This document shows, in pieces, positions 29,255 through 37,494 of a DNA stretch of 64,000 nt (positions are counted from its first letter, which is position 1; every line of letters begins with the position of its first letter). The stretch comes from Cognatilysobacter bugurensis (GTDB taxonomy: Bacteria > Pseudomonadota > Gammaproteobacteria > Xanthomonadales > Xanthomonadaceae). Location: NCBI RefSeq assembly GCF_014652095.1, contig NZ_BMYD01000004.1:186001-250000 (forward strand), written 5' to 3'. Under the pieces are notes generated by a model. The model made no database searches and was not told the origin of the DNA. It saw nothing but the letters and a program-made list of their open reading frames with translations. The position numbers and the translations under genes were made by a program.

Positions 29255-29631
29255 GGGCGGTCTCCGGTTTGCAAGCGGCCACGCAACTGCTCGACCTCGG
29301 CCCGCCGCTGCTGCAGCTCGGCGGTCGCGAGCGCCTCCCGGCTGCGTGCGTAGGCCAAGTCGGCATCCGCGGCCGCCGCAAGCGCGAGCGAACGCGCTTC
29401 GGCCTCGCGCCCGTCCGACATGGCCGCCTGCGCCTGGGCGAGTTCACTGCGGGCGAGCGCGATTTCCTGCGCGGCGTATTGGTCCGCATCGGCGCCGTCG
29501 GCGCGAACAACCGCCTGCTGCGCGGCGGCGAGTTCACCGGTCGGCGGCGGCATCGAGGCGCAGGCCGCGAGTCCCGAAACGAGAACAACGGTCGCAGCGC
29601 GCCGCGAGAAGTGTGCGAAGCTTTGGCTCAT
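29251..29631 (-). CDS. DUF4398 lipoprotein
   Basis: A 126 aa protein with a lipoprotein signal ending LAAC (Cys24). A helical DUF4398-like region with the pattern ELAAAQQAV, IALARSELAQAQAAM, ARSLALAAAADADLAYARS makes up the rest. It is translationally coupled to the OmpA-family gene downstream. It probably sits in the outer membrane with its helices in the periplasm beside its partner. No enzyme motif is present. Confidence 0.87.
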   Translation of the reverse strand: MSQSFAHFSRRAATVVLVSGLAACASMPPPTGELAAAQQAVVRADGADADQYAAQEIALARSELAQAQAAMSDGREAEARSLALAAAADADLAYARSREALATAELQQRRAEVEQLRGRLQTGDRP

Positions 29632-29720
29632 CGGAAGGCCGGCGTGTCAGGGGGATACGCGGCCATTGTCGTCATGCCGTCGCGTTGCGCGCAACGCCCG
29701 CGTTCCACGAGGTGAAATGA

Positions 29721-30818
29721 ATGGACATCGGCTATTTCCTCAAGCTGATGCTGGACAAGAACGCGTCGGACATGTTCCTCACCACCGGCGCGCCCGTGTA
29801 CATCAAGGTCGAGGGCAAGCTGCAGCCGCTCGGCAACACCGGCCTGCCCCCGGGCATGGTGAAGAAGATCGCGTATTCGCTCATGGACGAGGGCCAGGTG
29901 CCCGAGTTCGAGCGCGAGCTCGAGCTCAACATGGCGTATTCGCTGCCCGACTCCGGGCGCTTCCGCGTCAACGTGTTCAAGCAGCGCGGCGAAGTCGGCA
30001 TGGTGATCCGTGCAATCAAGAACGTGATCCCGACGATCGAGGAACTGCAACTGCCGCAGGTCCTCAAGGACATCATCATGTCCCCGCGCGGGCTCGTGCT
30101 CATTGTCGGCAGTACCGGTTCGGGCAAGTCGACGACGCTCGCGTCGATGATCGATCACCGCAACACGCACACCGCGGGCCACATTCTCACGATCGAAGAC
30201 CCGATCGAGTTCCTGCACAAGCACAAGCAGTCGATCGTCAATCAGCGCGAAGTGGGCCTCGACACCCACGCGTTCCAGAACGCGCTCAAGAACGCGATGC
30301 GTGAAGCGCCTGACGTCATCCTGATCGGCGAAATCCTCGACGCGACGACGATGGAGGCGGCGATCGCATTCGCCGAAACCGGCCACCTGTGCCTGGCGAC
30401 GCTGCACTCCAACAACGCCGACCAGACGCTCGAGCGCATCCTCAATTTCTTCCAGGAATCGGCGCACAAGAACGTGCTGATGAACCTTGCGCTGAACCTG
30501 CGCGCGGTCGTGTCGCTGCGCTTGGTCGTTGGTGCCGATGGCCGCCGCCTGCCAGCGAGCGAGGTGCTGATCAACACGCCGCACGTGCGCGACCTCATGC
30601 GTCGCGGCCAGATCCACGAGATCAAGCAGGCGATGGAGGCCTCGCTCGAGGACGGCATGGAAACGTTCGACCAGTGCCTGTACCGGCTGCATAAGGAAGG
30701 CCGGATCTCGCAGGAAGAAGCGCTCCGCGCCGCCGATTCGCGCGAAGGCCTGGCCCTCAAGTTCCGCCTGTCCGAAGGCACGAGCGGCGAGCACGACCCC
30801 TACGCCGACGTGTTCTGA
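29721..30818 (+). CDS. pilU: Type IV pilus retraction ATPase PilU
   Basis: A 365 aa PilT-family secretion ATPase. MDIGYFLKLMLDKNASDMFLT opens the N-terminal domain. Walker A is VGSTGSGKSTTL near residue 130, the Asp box is TIEDPIEFLH, Walker B is ILIGEI and the His box is CLATLHSN. The acidic C-terminal tail (GEHDPYADVF) and FAETGHLCLATLH are more PilU than PilT. The arginine common after Walker B in GEMRD/GEIRD is leucine here (GEILD). No pilT lies beside it, although the two are usually adjacent, so the gene stands alone between an envelope pair and maiA. Confidence 0.9.
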   Translation: MDIGYFLKLMLDKNASDMFLTTGAPVYIKVEGKLQPLGNTGLPPGMVKKIAYSLMDEGQVPEFERELELNMAYSLPDSGRFRVNVFKQRGEVGMVIRAIKNVIPTIEELQLPQVLKDIIMSPRGLVLIVGSTGSGKSTTLASMIDHRNTHTAGHILTIEDPIEFLHKHKQSIVNQREVGLDTHAFQNALKNAMREAPDVILIGEILDATTMEAAIAFAETGHLCLATLHSNNADQTLERILNFFQESAHKNVLMNLALNLRAVVSLRLVVGADGRRLPASEVLINTPHVRDLMRRGQIHEIKQAMEASLEDGMETFDQCLYRLHKEGRISQEEALRAADSREGLALKFRLSEGTSGEHDPYADVF

Positions 30819-30854
30819 TTCCGGCTGCAGCGCCACCTCACGGCCGCGCTCGCA

Positions 30855-31526
30855 TCAGCCCGCCGCGGCCTGCGGGCAGTCGGGCTGACGCTCGGGCCGG
30901 GCCGCGTCGAACGCCGGCAGCGCCAGGCACGCGGCCTCGATGCGCGCGATCGTCGGAAACTGCGTCATGTCCACACTGAAGCGCCGCGCGTTGTAGATCT
31001 GAGGGACCAGGCAGCAGTCGGCGATCGTCGGGAGATCGCCTTCGCAGAATTCGCCGGTCGACACGTGCCCCGCGAGCATCGCCTCGACCGCCTGGAAGCC
31101 TTCGACGATCCAATGCCGCACCCACTCGTCGCGCTCGGCCTGCGGCACGCCCCAGCTGTGCTCGAGAAACTGCAGCACGCGCAGGTTGTTCAGCGGATGC
31201 ACGTCGCAGGCGATTGCCTGCGCGAGCGAGCGGGCCCGGGCGCGCTCGCGTGCGGTGGCCGGGAGCAGCGGCGTATCCGGCCACGTTTCGTCGAGGTATT
31301 CGAGGATCGCCATCGACTGGCGCATCGTGCGGTTGCCGTGCTGGAGGATCGGCACGAGCTCCTGCGGATTCTTCTCGCGGTACTCGGGCGCGTGCTGCTC
31401 ACCGCCGTCGCGCACCAGGTGCACCGGCACCGTCTCGTAGCGCAGGCCCTTGAGATTGAGGCCGATGCGCACGCGGTAAGCCGCGCTCGAACGCCAGTAC
31501 GAATACAGCCGAAGTTGCTCGTTCAC
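30855..31526 (-). CDS. maiA: Maleylacetoacetate isomerase (GST zeta family)
   Basis: A 223 aa GST-fold enzyme that isomerises maleylacetoacetate to fumarylacetoacetate with glutathione. The N-terminal thioredoxin-like domain starts LRLYSYWRSSAAYRVRIGLNL, where the zeta-class active site is normally SSCSWRVR-like. The first residue pair SS is kept and Cys is replaced by Ala. NPQELVPIL and MRQSMAILEYLDETW bind glutathione. The start is GTG at 31526. It lies 77 nt downstream of fahA on the same strand, the next enzyme in tyrosine catabolism. Confidence 0.88.
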   Translation of the reverse strand: MNEQLRLYSYWRSSAAYRVRIGLNLKGLRYETVPVHLVRDGGEQHAPEYREKNPQELVPILQHGNRTMRQSMAILEYLDETWPDTPLLPATARERARARSLAQAIACDVHPLNNLRVLQFLEHSWGVPQAERDEWVRHWIVEGFQAVEAMLAGHVSTGEFCEGDLPTIADCCLVPQIYNARRFSVDMTQFPTIARIEAACLALPAFDAARPERQPDCPQAAAG

Positions 31527-31603
31527 GCCGATGCTTCCCGATTGCGATGGCCACGGTAGCGCGGTGGCGGCAGGGCCGCTACACCGCGCCGGGCGTTTCG
31601 CCG

Positions 31604-32590
31604 TCAGCCCGCTGCGGGCTCGATGCGCTGCTCGATCGCGCCGAAGATGCTGCGGCCGTCGCCGTCGAACATCTCGATGCGCACGGTGTCGCCGTACGAC
31701 ATGAACGGCGTGCGGGGCGCGCCGTGCTCGAGCGTTTCCACCGTGCGCTTTTCCGCAAAGCACGACGCGCCCAGCGAGGTGTCCTCATTGGCCACGGTGC
31801 CCGAGCCGACGATCGTGCCCGCCGACAGGGGCCGCGTCTTCGCGGCGTGAGCGACGAGTTGGGCAAAGTCGAACTGCATGTCGACGCCCGCCTCGGGCGC
31901 GCCGAACCATTCGCCGTTGACGTGCGTCAGCAGCGGCAGGTGCAGCTTGTTGTCGCGCCACGCATCGCCGAGCTCGTCGGGCGTCACGAACACCGGGCTC
32001 AGCGCGGAGCGCGGCTTGGACTGCAGGAAGCCGAACCCCTTCGCCAGCTCGTTCGGAATCAGGTTGCGCAGGCTCACGTCGTTGATGAGGCCGATGAGCT
32101 GGATGTGCGCAGCGGCCTGTTCGGGCGATGCGGCCATCGGCACGTCGTCCGTCACGATCACCACCTCAGCCTCCAGGTCGATGCCGTGCTCTTCGCTCGG
32201 CACGCGGACCGGGTCGCGCGGGCCATAGAAGCCGGCGCTCACCGCCTGGTACATCAGCGGGTCGCTGTAGAAGCTTTCGGGCACTTCCGCGCCGCGCGCG
32301 CGGCGCACGCGCTCGACGTGCGGGAGATAGGCACTGCCGTCGACAAACTCGTAGGCCCGCGGCAGCGGGGCGGCGAGCGCCGCGACGTCGAGGTCGAATG
32401 CCCCTTCGGCACGACCTTCGTTGAGCGCATCGGACAAGGCATTCAGACGCGGGGCCGCGCCGGACCAATCCTCGAGCGCGCGCTGCAATGTATCGACGAT
32501 GCCGGTGGCGCGCACTGCGCGCGTCAGGTCGCGCGAAACGACGATGAGCGTGCCGTCGCGGCCGCCTTCTTTCAGTGAACCGAGCTTCAT
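31604..32590 (-). CDS. fahA: Fumarylacetoacetate hydrolase family protein
   Basis: A 328 aa FAH-fold protein. The metal site includes EEHGIDLEAEVVIVTDD, and the catalytic region includes LINDVSLRNLIP, FGFLQSKPRSALSP and SAGTIVGSGTVAN. It would split fumarylacetoacetate into fumarate and acetoacetate. Maleylacetoacetate isomerase follows in the same direction, and HmgA and Hpd are encoded 25 kb away, which supports this role. The ATG at 32590 gives MKLGSLKEGGRDGTLIVV, the usual start for this bacterial group, with GAGG close upstream. Confidence 0.9.
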   Translation of the reverse strand: MKLGSLKEGGRDGTLIVVSRDLTRAVRATGIVDTLQRALEDWSGAAPRLNALSDALNEGRAEGAFDLDVAALAAPLPRAYEFVDGSAYLPHVERVRRARGAEVPESFYSDPLMYQAVSAGFYGPRDPVRVPSEEHGIDLEAEVVIVTDDVPMAASPEQAAAHIQLIGLINDVSLRNLIPNELAKGFGFLQSKPRSALSPVFVTPDELGDAWRDNKLHLPLLTHVNGEWFGAPEAGVDMQFDFAQLVAHAAKTRPLSAGTIVGSGTVANEDTSLGASCFAEKRTVETLEHGAPRTPFMSYGDTVRIEMFDGDGRSIFGAIEQRIEPAAG

Positions 32591-32599
32591 GGGACCTCG

Positions 32600-32635
32600 C
32601 AATCGAAACGCCCTGCGGCGAATTGGTTTCGATTG
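32600..32635. promoter_or_regulatory. Perfect 10-bp inverted repeat upstream of fahA
   Basis: CAATCGAAAC (32600-32609) and GTTTCGATTG (32626-32635) are exact inverse copies 16 nt apart, ending 9 nt before the fahA start codon. The outer arm overlaps a good minus-strand -10 element (TACAAT, 32632-32637). The half-site GTTTC/GAAAC resembles the operator between hpd and marR. It may be an operator, or a 5' UTR hairpin next to the ribosome site. Confidence 0.55.
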
Positions 32636-32744
32636 TAACTGTCTCGGTGCAAGGCGCGGTCGTCGCCCGCCCTCGGGCGCGCTGCGCACGAATCCACATG
32701 GCCGGCATGGGCGATGTGGAGCGCGGCACGCTTACTTGGCGCAT

Positions 32745-32773
32745 AAAAAAACCCGCTTTTCGGCGGGTTTTTT
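32745..32773. terminator. Bidirectional intrinsic terminator
   Basis: CCCGC (32752-32756) pairs with GCGGG (32763-32767), flanked by A7 on the left and T6 on the right, so the stem can extend through A:T pairs. It lies 26 nt past the 3' end of tRNA-Gln and most likely ends that minus-strand transcript. Confidence 0.9.
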
Positions 32774-32798
32774 CCAGAACCCGAAGGTTCCGTCGGTG

Positions 32799-32873
32799 TG
32801 GCAGCCCCGGATGGATTCGAACCACCGAATGCCTGAGTCAGAGTCAGGTGCCTTACCGCTTGGCGACGGGGCT
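32799..32873 (-). tRNA. glnX: tRNA-Gln, anticodon CTG
   Basis: A 75-nt cloverleaf is readable with the encoded CCA end at 32799-32801. The acceptor arm AGCCCCG pairs fully with CGGGGCT, and the discriminator is G. The D arm is GCC-AAGCGGTAA-GGC. The anticodon stem CCTGA/TCAGG encloses loop CTCTGAC, giving anticodon CTG (Gln, codon CAG). The T arm carries TTCGAAT. The symbol is approximate. Confidence 0.95.
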
Positions 32874-32915
32874 ATGGAACTAAGTTTAGCGCGCCACAGG
32901 GTGGCGCGAAAACCG

Positions 32916-33308
32916 TTAACGCTTCGAGAACTGCGTGGCGCGACGCGCCTTGTGCAGACCGACCTTCTTACGCTCGACTTCGCGGGCGTCGCGGGTCATG
33001 AAGCCCGCCTTGCGCAGCTCGTTCTTCAGCGTCTCGTCGTACTCAACGAGTGCACGCGAAATGCCGAGGCGGATCGCGCCGGCCTGGCCGGTGATGCCGC
33101 CGCCGGCGACCGTCACGACGACGTCGAACTTGTCGGTCGACTGCGTGAGCTCGAGCGGCTGGCGCACGATCATGCGCGCCGTCTCGCGACCGAAGAACTC
33201 ATCGATCGGACGCTGGTTGATGGTGATGTTGCCCGAACCCTTGCGCAGGAAAACGCGAGCGGTCGAAGACTTGCGGCGGCCAGTGCCGTAGTTCTGCTGG
33301 AGTGCCAT
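32916..33308 (-). CDS. rpsI: 30S ribosomal protein S9
   Basis: S9 (130 aa) of the small ribosomal subunit. The start [20 protein letters not shown], the central [21 protein letters not shown] and the basic end RRATQFSKR are all conserved; the C-terminal tail reaches the P-site tRNA. It follows rplM by 10 nt, the universal L13-S9 order, and shares its promoter. Confidence 0.98.
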   Translation of the reverse strand: MALQQNYGTGRRKSSTARVFLRKGSGNITINQRPIDEFFGRETARMIVRQPLELTQSTDKFDVVVTVAGGGITGQAGAIRLGISRALVEYDETLKNELRKAGFMTRDAREVERKKVGLHKARRATQFSKR

Positions 33309-33318
33309 ATCGGTAACC

Positions 33319-33747
33319 TTAGAATTCGAGCGGCTGCGGCTGCTGGGCGGCGTGCGGATGCTCCGAGCCCTTGTAAACCTTGAGCTTGCGGTACATTGCG
33401 CGGCCGAGCGGGTTCTTCGGCAGCATGCCCTTCACACCGATCTCGATGACGCGCTCCGGGTGGCGCTCAAGCGCCTGGGCCAGCGTCTCGGACTTCAGGT
33501 TGCCGATGTAACCGGTGAACCGGTGGTACATCTTGTCCTGGAGCTTATTGCCGGTGACGGCAATCTTCTCGGCGTTGATGACGATCAGGTAATCGCCGGT
33601 GTCCACGTGCGGGGTGAACACGGGCTTGTGCTTGCCGCGCAGGCGACGCGCGAGTTCGGAGCACAGGCGGCCGAGGGTCTTGCCTTCGGCGTCGACCACG
33701 TACCAGTCACGCTGGACGGTCTCGTTCTTAGCGGAAAAAGTCTTCAT
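33319..33747 (-). CDS. rplM: 50S ribosomal protein L13
   Basis: L13 (142 aa), an early assembly protein of the large subunit. [41 protein letters not shown] and [19 protein letters not shown] are all conserved. It is the first gene of the rplM-rpsI operon, with a strong promoter about 100 nt upstream and a leader that can form a hairpin, where L13 might regulate its own operon. Confidence 0.98.
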   Translation of the reverse strand: MKTFSAKNETVQRDWYVVDAEGKTLGRLCSELARRLRGKHKPVFTPHVDTGDYLIVINAEKIAVTGNKLQDKMYHRFTGYIGNLKSETLAQALERHPERVIEIGVKGMLPKNPLGRAMYRKLKVYKGSEHPHAAQQPQPLEF

Positions 33748-33779
33748 GACGTGTCTGATAGGGGCACCTGGTCGGGCCG

Positions 33780-33811
33780 GTTTCGTCGCGGCCCAAGGGC
33801 TGCATCGAAAC
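33780..33811 (-). promoter_or_regulatory. Candidate rplM leader hairpin
   Basis: In the 5' UTR on the minus strand, GTTTCG pairs with CGAAAC (33806-33811 and 33780-33785), with an inner GCCC-TT-GGGC stem. Ribosomal-protein leaders of this kind are known targets of L13 feedback in other bacteria. The link here is by position only. Confidence 0.4.
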
Positions 33812-33845
33812 GTCGCCTCGCGATGTGCGGAACGAAAGAGGCGGA

Positions 33846-33874
33846 ATCATAGCCACGTCCTGCAGCTCGTGCAA
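33846..33874 (-). promoter_or_regulatory. Sigma-70-type promoter of rplM-rpsI
   Basis: On the minus strand, TTGCAC (33869-33874), a 17-nt spacer, and TATGAT (33846-33851) form a near-consensus promoter. Transcription would start near 33839, giving a leader of about 90 nt before rplM. Confidence 0.75.
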
Positions 33875-33905
33875 GCGCCGTGAACGCGGTGCTAGCATCG
33901 ACGCG

Positions 33906-35030
33906 ATGTCCGCACCCGCTCCCGTCGACCCGTTGGTCGCGCTGACCGACCGCTGCGTGCAGTGCGGCCTGTGCCTGCCGGTGTGTCCGACGCACCGGTA
34001 CGAGCGCATTGAGGCCGAGTCTCCGCGAGGCCGCATTGCGATCGTGCGCGCGTGGGCCGATGGCGCGCTCGAGCCCACCGCCACCGGCGACGCGCACCTG
34101 GATGCCTGCCTCGGCTGCCGCCGCTGCGAGGCCGCGTGCCCGGCGGGCGTGCAGTACGGCGCGCTGCTCGTCGAGGCGCGTGCACGGCAACGGGTTCGCC
34201 GCACGCCACCGATACGTCAACGTGCGATCGAGACACTCACAGCGCATCCTCGCCTGCTGTCGCGCCTGCTCGGCCTGTACCGCCGCGTCCACCCGGTGCT
34301 CCCTGCGACGCTGCGCCCCCTGCCGTGCCCACCGCGCCCGGACGCATCACTTCCGCGCGTGGCAGACGAAGACGTCGCGCTGTTCGTCGGCTGTGTGGCG
34401 CGCGCTTATGAGCCCGCGGTCCGCACGTCTCTCACCCGCTTGTGCCGCGCAGCGGGCACGCCGCTTTCGATCCCCGCCACGCAGACGTGCTGCGGAGCCC
34501 TTCACGCGCACGCAGGCGACACCGCCACGGCCGAACGACTCTCAGCGCGCAACGCGGCGGCATTGTCCGGGGCTGCGCGAGTCCTCACGCTGGCGAGTGG
34601 GTGCCACAGCGCGGTCGAGTCCGCGACCGGCGGCGCGCGCACCGTGGATGCACTCGTGCATCTCGATGGGCTCGCAGACCAACTTGTATTCAAGCCGCTC
34701 GTCGAGCGCATCGCGCTGCACCGGCCTTGCACGCTGCATGCGACGCCCGGCGCGCTCGCCGCCACCCGCCGCCTGCTCGCGCGCGTGCCGGGGCTGGAAG
34801 TTGTCGAACTCGACGCGGGCCACGGCTGCTGCGGCGCGGCGGGCACGCATATGCTGACGGAGCCCGCACGAGCGGCGGCGTTCCGCGCCCCGCTCATCGA
34901 CGCGTTGCAGGCGAGCGGCGCAACCCGACTGCTCAGCGCGAACATCGGCTGCCGACTGCACCTGGCGCGGGCGACCGGCATTCCAGTCCAGCACCCGCTC
35001 GAGCTGCTCGCCGACGCGCTCGTCAACTGA
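33906..35030 (+). CDS. GlcF-like Fe-S oxidoreductase (glycolate oxidase iron-sulfur subunit family)
   Basis: A 374 aa protein with two N-terminal 4Fe-4S motifs, CVQCGLCLPVCP near residue 17 and CLGCRRCEAACP near residue 67. Two cysteine-rich CCG domains follow, with TCCGALHAHAGD near 195 and GCCGAAGTHML near 310. This layout is that of GlcF and related electron-transfer subunits. The ATG at 33906 is chosen because the Fe-S domain begins directly after it. GlcD/GlcE partners are not adjacent, so the flavin partner is unknown and the glycolate assignment is tentative. Confidence 0.85.
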   Translation: MSAPAPVDPLVALTDRCVQCGLCLPVCPTHRYERIEAESPRGRIAIVRAWADGALEPTATGDAHLDACLGCRRCEAACPAGVQYGALLVEARARQRVRRTPPIRQRAIETLTAHPRLLSRLLGLYRRVHPVLPATLRPLPCPPRPDASLPRVADEDVALFVGCVARAYEPAVRTSLTRLCRAAGTPLSIPATQTCCGALHAHAGDTATAERLSARNAAALSGAARVLTLASGCHSAVESATGGARTVDALVHLDGLADQLVFKPLVERIALHRPCTLHATPGALAATRRLLARVPGLEVVELDAGHGCCGAAGTHMLTEPARAAAFRAPLIDALQASGATRLLSANIGCRLHLARATGIPVQHPLELLADALVN

Positions 35031-35068
35031 CCGACGACGTCCTCACTAGGCGTGACTAGACTGCCGGC

Positions 35069-35710
35069 ATGAAGCCCCGCGACCTCAGTCCTGCCGACCG
35101 CGCGCTCGCCGATGTGCAGCGCGCGCTGGAAACCGTCTTCGCCCGACCCGCGGCAGCGCGGCCGAATCCCGCGCAGCCGCACGGCGACGTCGTGCTCGAC
35201 GAGCCGGACCGCCGCCACGCGGCCGGCCTCATGCGCATCAACCACGTGGGCGAAGTCTGTGCGCAGGCGCTGTACTGCGGCCAAGCCGCGGTCGCGCAGG
35301 ACGCGCACACGCGTGCACATCTGCTTGCCGCTGCGCAGGAAGAGACGGACCACTTGGCCTGGTGCGCGGAGCGGCTGGACGAACTCGACAGCCGACCGAG
35401 CCTGCTTAATCCGCTGTGGTATGCCAGCAGCTATGCGATCGGCGGACTCGCCGGCCTGCGCGGCGACGGCTGGAACCTCGGCTTCGTGGTCGAGACCGAG
35501 CGCCAGGTCGAAGCGCACATCGACGAGCACCTGACGTCGCTGCCGGCTGCCGACGCGCGCAGCCGCGCAATCCTCGAGGTCATGAAGGCCGATGAAGCGC
35601 GCCACGCCGACGCGGCCGAGCATGCGGGTGCGCGCGTGCTTCCCCCGCCGGTGCCGGCCCTCATGGCGCTGATGTCGCGCGTCATGAAGATGGTGGCGTA
35701 CCGGATTTGA
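35069..35710 (+). CDS. coq7: Coq7-type demethoxyubiquinone hydroxylase
   Basis: A 213 aa di-iron carboxylate protein that hydroxylates the ring in ubiquinone synthesis. Iron ligands appear in [21 protein letters not shown] and DEARHAD. The helix [18 protein letters not shown] allows membrane association. In many xanthomonads Coq7 replaces the flavin enzyme UbiF. It follows the GlcF-like gene by 38 nt on the same strand and ends before a strong bidirectional terminator. Confidence 0.94.
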   Translation: MKPRDLSPADRALADVQRALETVFARPAAARPNPAQPHGDVVLDEPDRRHAAGLMRINHVGEVCAQALYCGQAAVAQDAHTRAHLLAAAQEETDHLAWCAERLDELDSRPSLLNPLWYASSYAIGGLAGLRGDGWNLGFVVETERQVEAHIDEHLTSLPAADARSRAILEVMKADEARHADAAEHAGARVLPPPVPALMALMSRVMKMVAYRI

Positions 35711-35747
35711 TGCCGGTGCTGCCACGCCAGTCACCCCAGCGCGAATG

Positions 35748-35776
35748 AAAAAAGCCCGCGTTGAGCGGGCTTTTTT
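35748..35776. terminator. Bidirectional intrinsic terminator between coq7 and speD
   Basis: GCCCGC (35754-35759) pairs with GCGGGC (35765-35770), with A6 to the left and T6 to the right. It serves the convergent coq7 and speD transcripts. Confidence 0.92.
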
Positions 35777-35815
35777 GCTGCTGCGACCCGCCGCCGGTAG
35801 CGCGCGGCGAAGGCC

Positions 35816-36610
35816 TCAGTCGACCAGGTTACGGCCGTGGTAGAGCTCTTCGATCTCGCGCCGGAGCCGCGCCTCGACCTTCATGCGGTCCTTGAACGAC
35901 AGGTTGCGCGCCTTCTCCTCGAAGAGGTAATTGTCGAGGTCGAACTCCTTCAGGTGCATCTTCGTGTGGAAGATATTTTCCTGATAGACGTTCACATCGA
36001 TCGCCTCGTAGCGCGTCTTGATGTTTTTCGCCAGGTAGTCCTGGATCGAATTGATCTTGTGGTCGATGTAGTGCTTCTTGCCCTTCACGTCGCGGGTGAA
36101 ACCGCGCACGCGGTAGTCCATCACCACGATGTCGGACTCGAGGCTCTCGATCAGGTAATTGAGCGCCTTCAGCGGCGAGATGACGCCGCAGGTCGCCACG
36201 TCGATATCCGCGCGGAACGTCGCGATGCCGCTGTCCGGGTGCGTCTCCGGGTACGTGTGCACCGTGATGTGGGACTTGTCCATGTGCGCCACGACGGCGT
36301 CGGAGATCAGCTCCCGGCCGGCGTCGCGCTTGTCGATCACGGGCTCCTCGGAGATGAGGATCGTCACCGACGCGCCTTGCGGGTCGTAGTCCTGGCGCGC
36401 AATGTTGAGGATGTTCGCGCCGATGATGTCCGCCACATCCGTGAGGATCTGGGTCAGTCGATCGGCGTTGTATTCCTCGTCGATGTATTCGATGTAGCGC
36501 TGGCGCTCCTCTTCGGAGGCCGCGAAGCTCACGTCGTAGATGTTGAACGACAAGGCCTTGGTGAGGTTGTTGAAACCCTGCAACCTCAGGCGTGGCAGTG
36601 GCTTGACCAC
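35816..36610 (-). CDS. speD: S-adenosylmethionine decarboxylase proenzyme
   Basis: SpeD (264 aa) makes the aminopropyl donor for spermidine. The self-cleavage site is in [12 protein letters not shown], with Ser about residue 113 becoming the pyruvoyl group. The GTG at 36610 gives (M)[26 protein letters not shown] and exactly the E. coli-type length, so the upstream extension is rejected. It is divergent from clp across 191 nt, an arrangement kept in Xanthomonas. A perfect inverted repeat lies between them. Confidence 0.95.
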   Translation of the reverse strand: MVKPLPRLRLQGFNNLTKALSFNIYDVSFAASEEERQRYIEYIDEEYNADRLTQILTDVADIIGANILNIARQDYDPQGASVTILISEEPVIDKRDAGRELISDAVVAHMDKSHITVHTYPETHPDSGIATFRADIDVATCGVISPLKALNYLIESLESDIVVMDYRVRGFTRDVKGKKHYIDHKINSIQDYLAKNIKTRYEAIDVNVYQENIFHTKMHLKEFDLDNYLFEEKARNLSFKDRMKVEARLRREIEELYHGRNLVD

Positions 36611-36684
36611 GGGCGGCGATCCTGGAAACGCGATGGGACGCGGGATTATGAGGCCAATTGCGCCCCCGGTGAAACGCAGGCTCA

Positions 36685-36705
36685 AATGCACCGATTCCGT
36701 GCATT
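36685..36705. promoter_or_regulatory. Inverted repeat in the speD-clp divergent region
   Basis: AATGCAC (36685-36691) and GTGCATT (36699-36705) form a perfect 7-bp inverted repeat with a 7-nt centre, 75 nt before speD and 97 nt before clp. It does not match the TGTGA-N6-TCACA site of CRP-type proteins. It looks like an operator for a dimeric regulator, identity unknown. Confidence 0.5.
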
Positions 36706-36801
36706 CAGCGCATGACGCGACGACGACGCACTCGCTGCCATATTTGCTCTGCCTCACGCTTGACGCTTAAGCTCGATCACACTCCCCCAAGGGCCATTGC
36801 C

Positions 36802-37491
36802 ATGCCAGTTGAGTCGGTCGCCCATCTCACCCCTGCGCGACGCTCCGCCAGCCCGCTGATGCCCGACGCGGCCACGATCGAGCGCTTCCTCGCGCATTGC
36901 CATCGCCGGCGCTACCCGTCGCGTACGGACGTGTTCCGTCCGGGCGACCCGGCGAGCACGCTGTATTACGTGATCTCCGGGTCCGTCAGCATCATCACCG
37001 AGGAAGAAGACGGTCGTGAGCTCGTGCTCGGGTACTTCGGTGCAGGCGAATTCGTCGGCGAGCTCGGTCTGTTCATCGACAGCGAGCACCGCGAGGTCAT
37101 TCTGCGCACGCGCAGTGCGTGCGAACTGGCCGAGATCGGCCACGAGCGTTTCTACGACCTGCTGCTCACGCGCCTCGCCGCCGATGCGCCGAAGCTGCTT
37201 TACGCGATTTCGGCGCAGATTTCGCGACGCCTGCTCGATACCAGCCGCAAGGCCGGCCGGCTCGCGTTCCTCGACGTGACCGACCGCATCGTGCGCACGC
37301 TGCACGATCTGGCGAAGGAGCCGGAGGCGATGAGCCACCCGCAGGGCACCCAGCTGCGCGTGTCCCGCCAGGAGCTTTCGCGCCTGGTCGGCTGCTCGCG
37401 TGAAATGGCCGGCCGCGTGCTCAAGAAGCTGCAGGCCGACGGCAAGCTGCACGCACGCGGCAAGACCGTGGTGCTGTTCGGGACGCGCTGA
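36802..37491 (+). CDS. clp: CRP-like global regulator Clp
   Basis: A 229 aa CRP/FNR-family regulator. The N-terminal cyclic-nucleotide fold has FRPGDPASTLYYVISGSVSII and GEFVGELGLF; the C-terminal helix-turn-helix has RVSRQELSRLVGCSREMAGRVLKKL. Length and sequence match Xanthomonas Clp, which controls exoenzymes and polysaccharide genes and is inhibited by cyclic di-GMP. The start at 36802 fits the family length. It is divergent from speD and has the GNAT gene 3 nt downstream. Confidence 0.95.
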   Translation: MPVESVAHLTPARRSASPLMPDAATIERFLAHCHRRRYPSRTDVFRPGDPASTLYYVISGSVSIITEEEDGRELVLGYFGAGEFVGELGLFIDSEHREVILRTRSACELAEIGHERFYDLLLTRLAADAPKLLYAISAQISRRLLDTSRKAGRLAFLDVTDRIVRTLHDLAKEPEAMSHPQGTQLRVSRQELSRLVGCSREMAGRVLKKLQADGKLHARGKTVVLFGTR

Positions 37492-37494
37492 GCC

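Noticed and set aside
36611-36801. A CRP/Clp binding site in the speD-clp region
   Set aside because: No TGTGA-N6-TCACA-like site was seen. The only strong repeat there has a different sequence.
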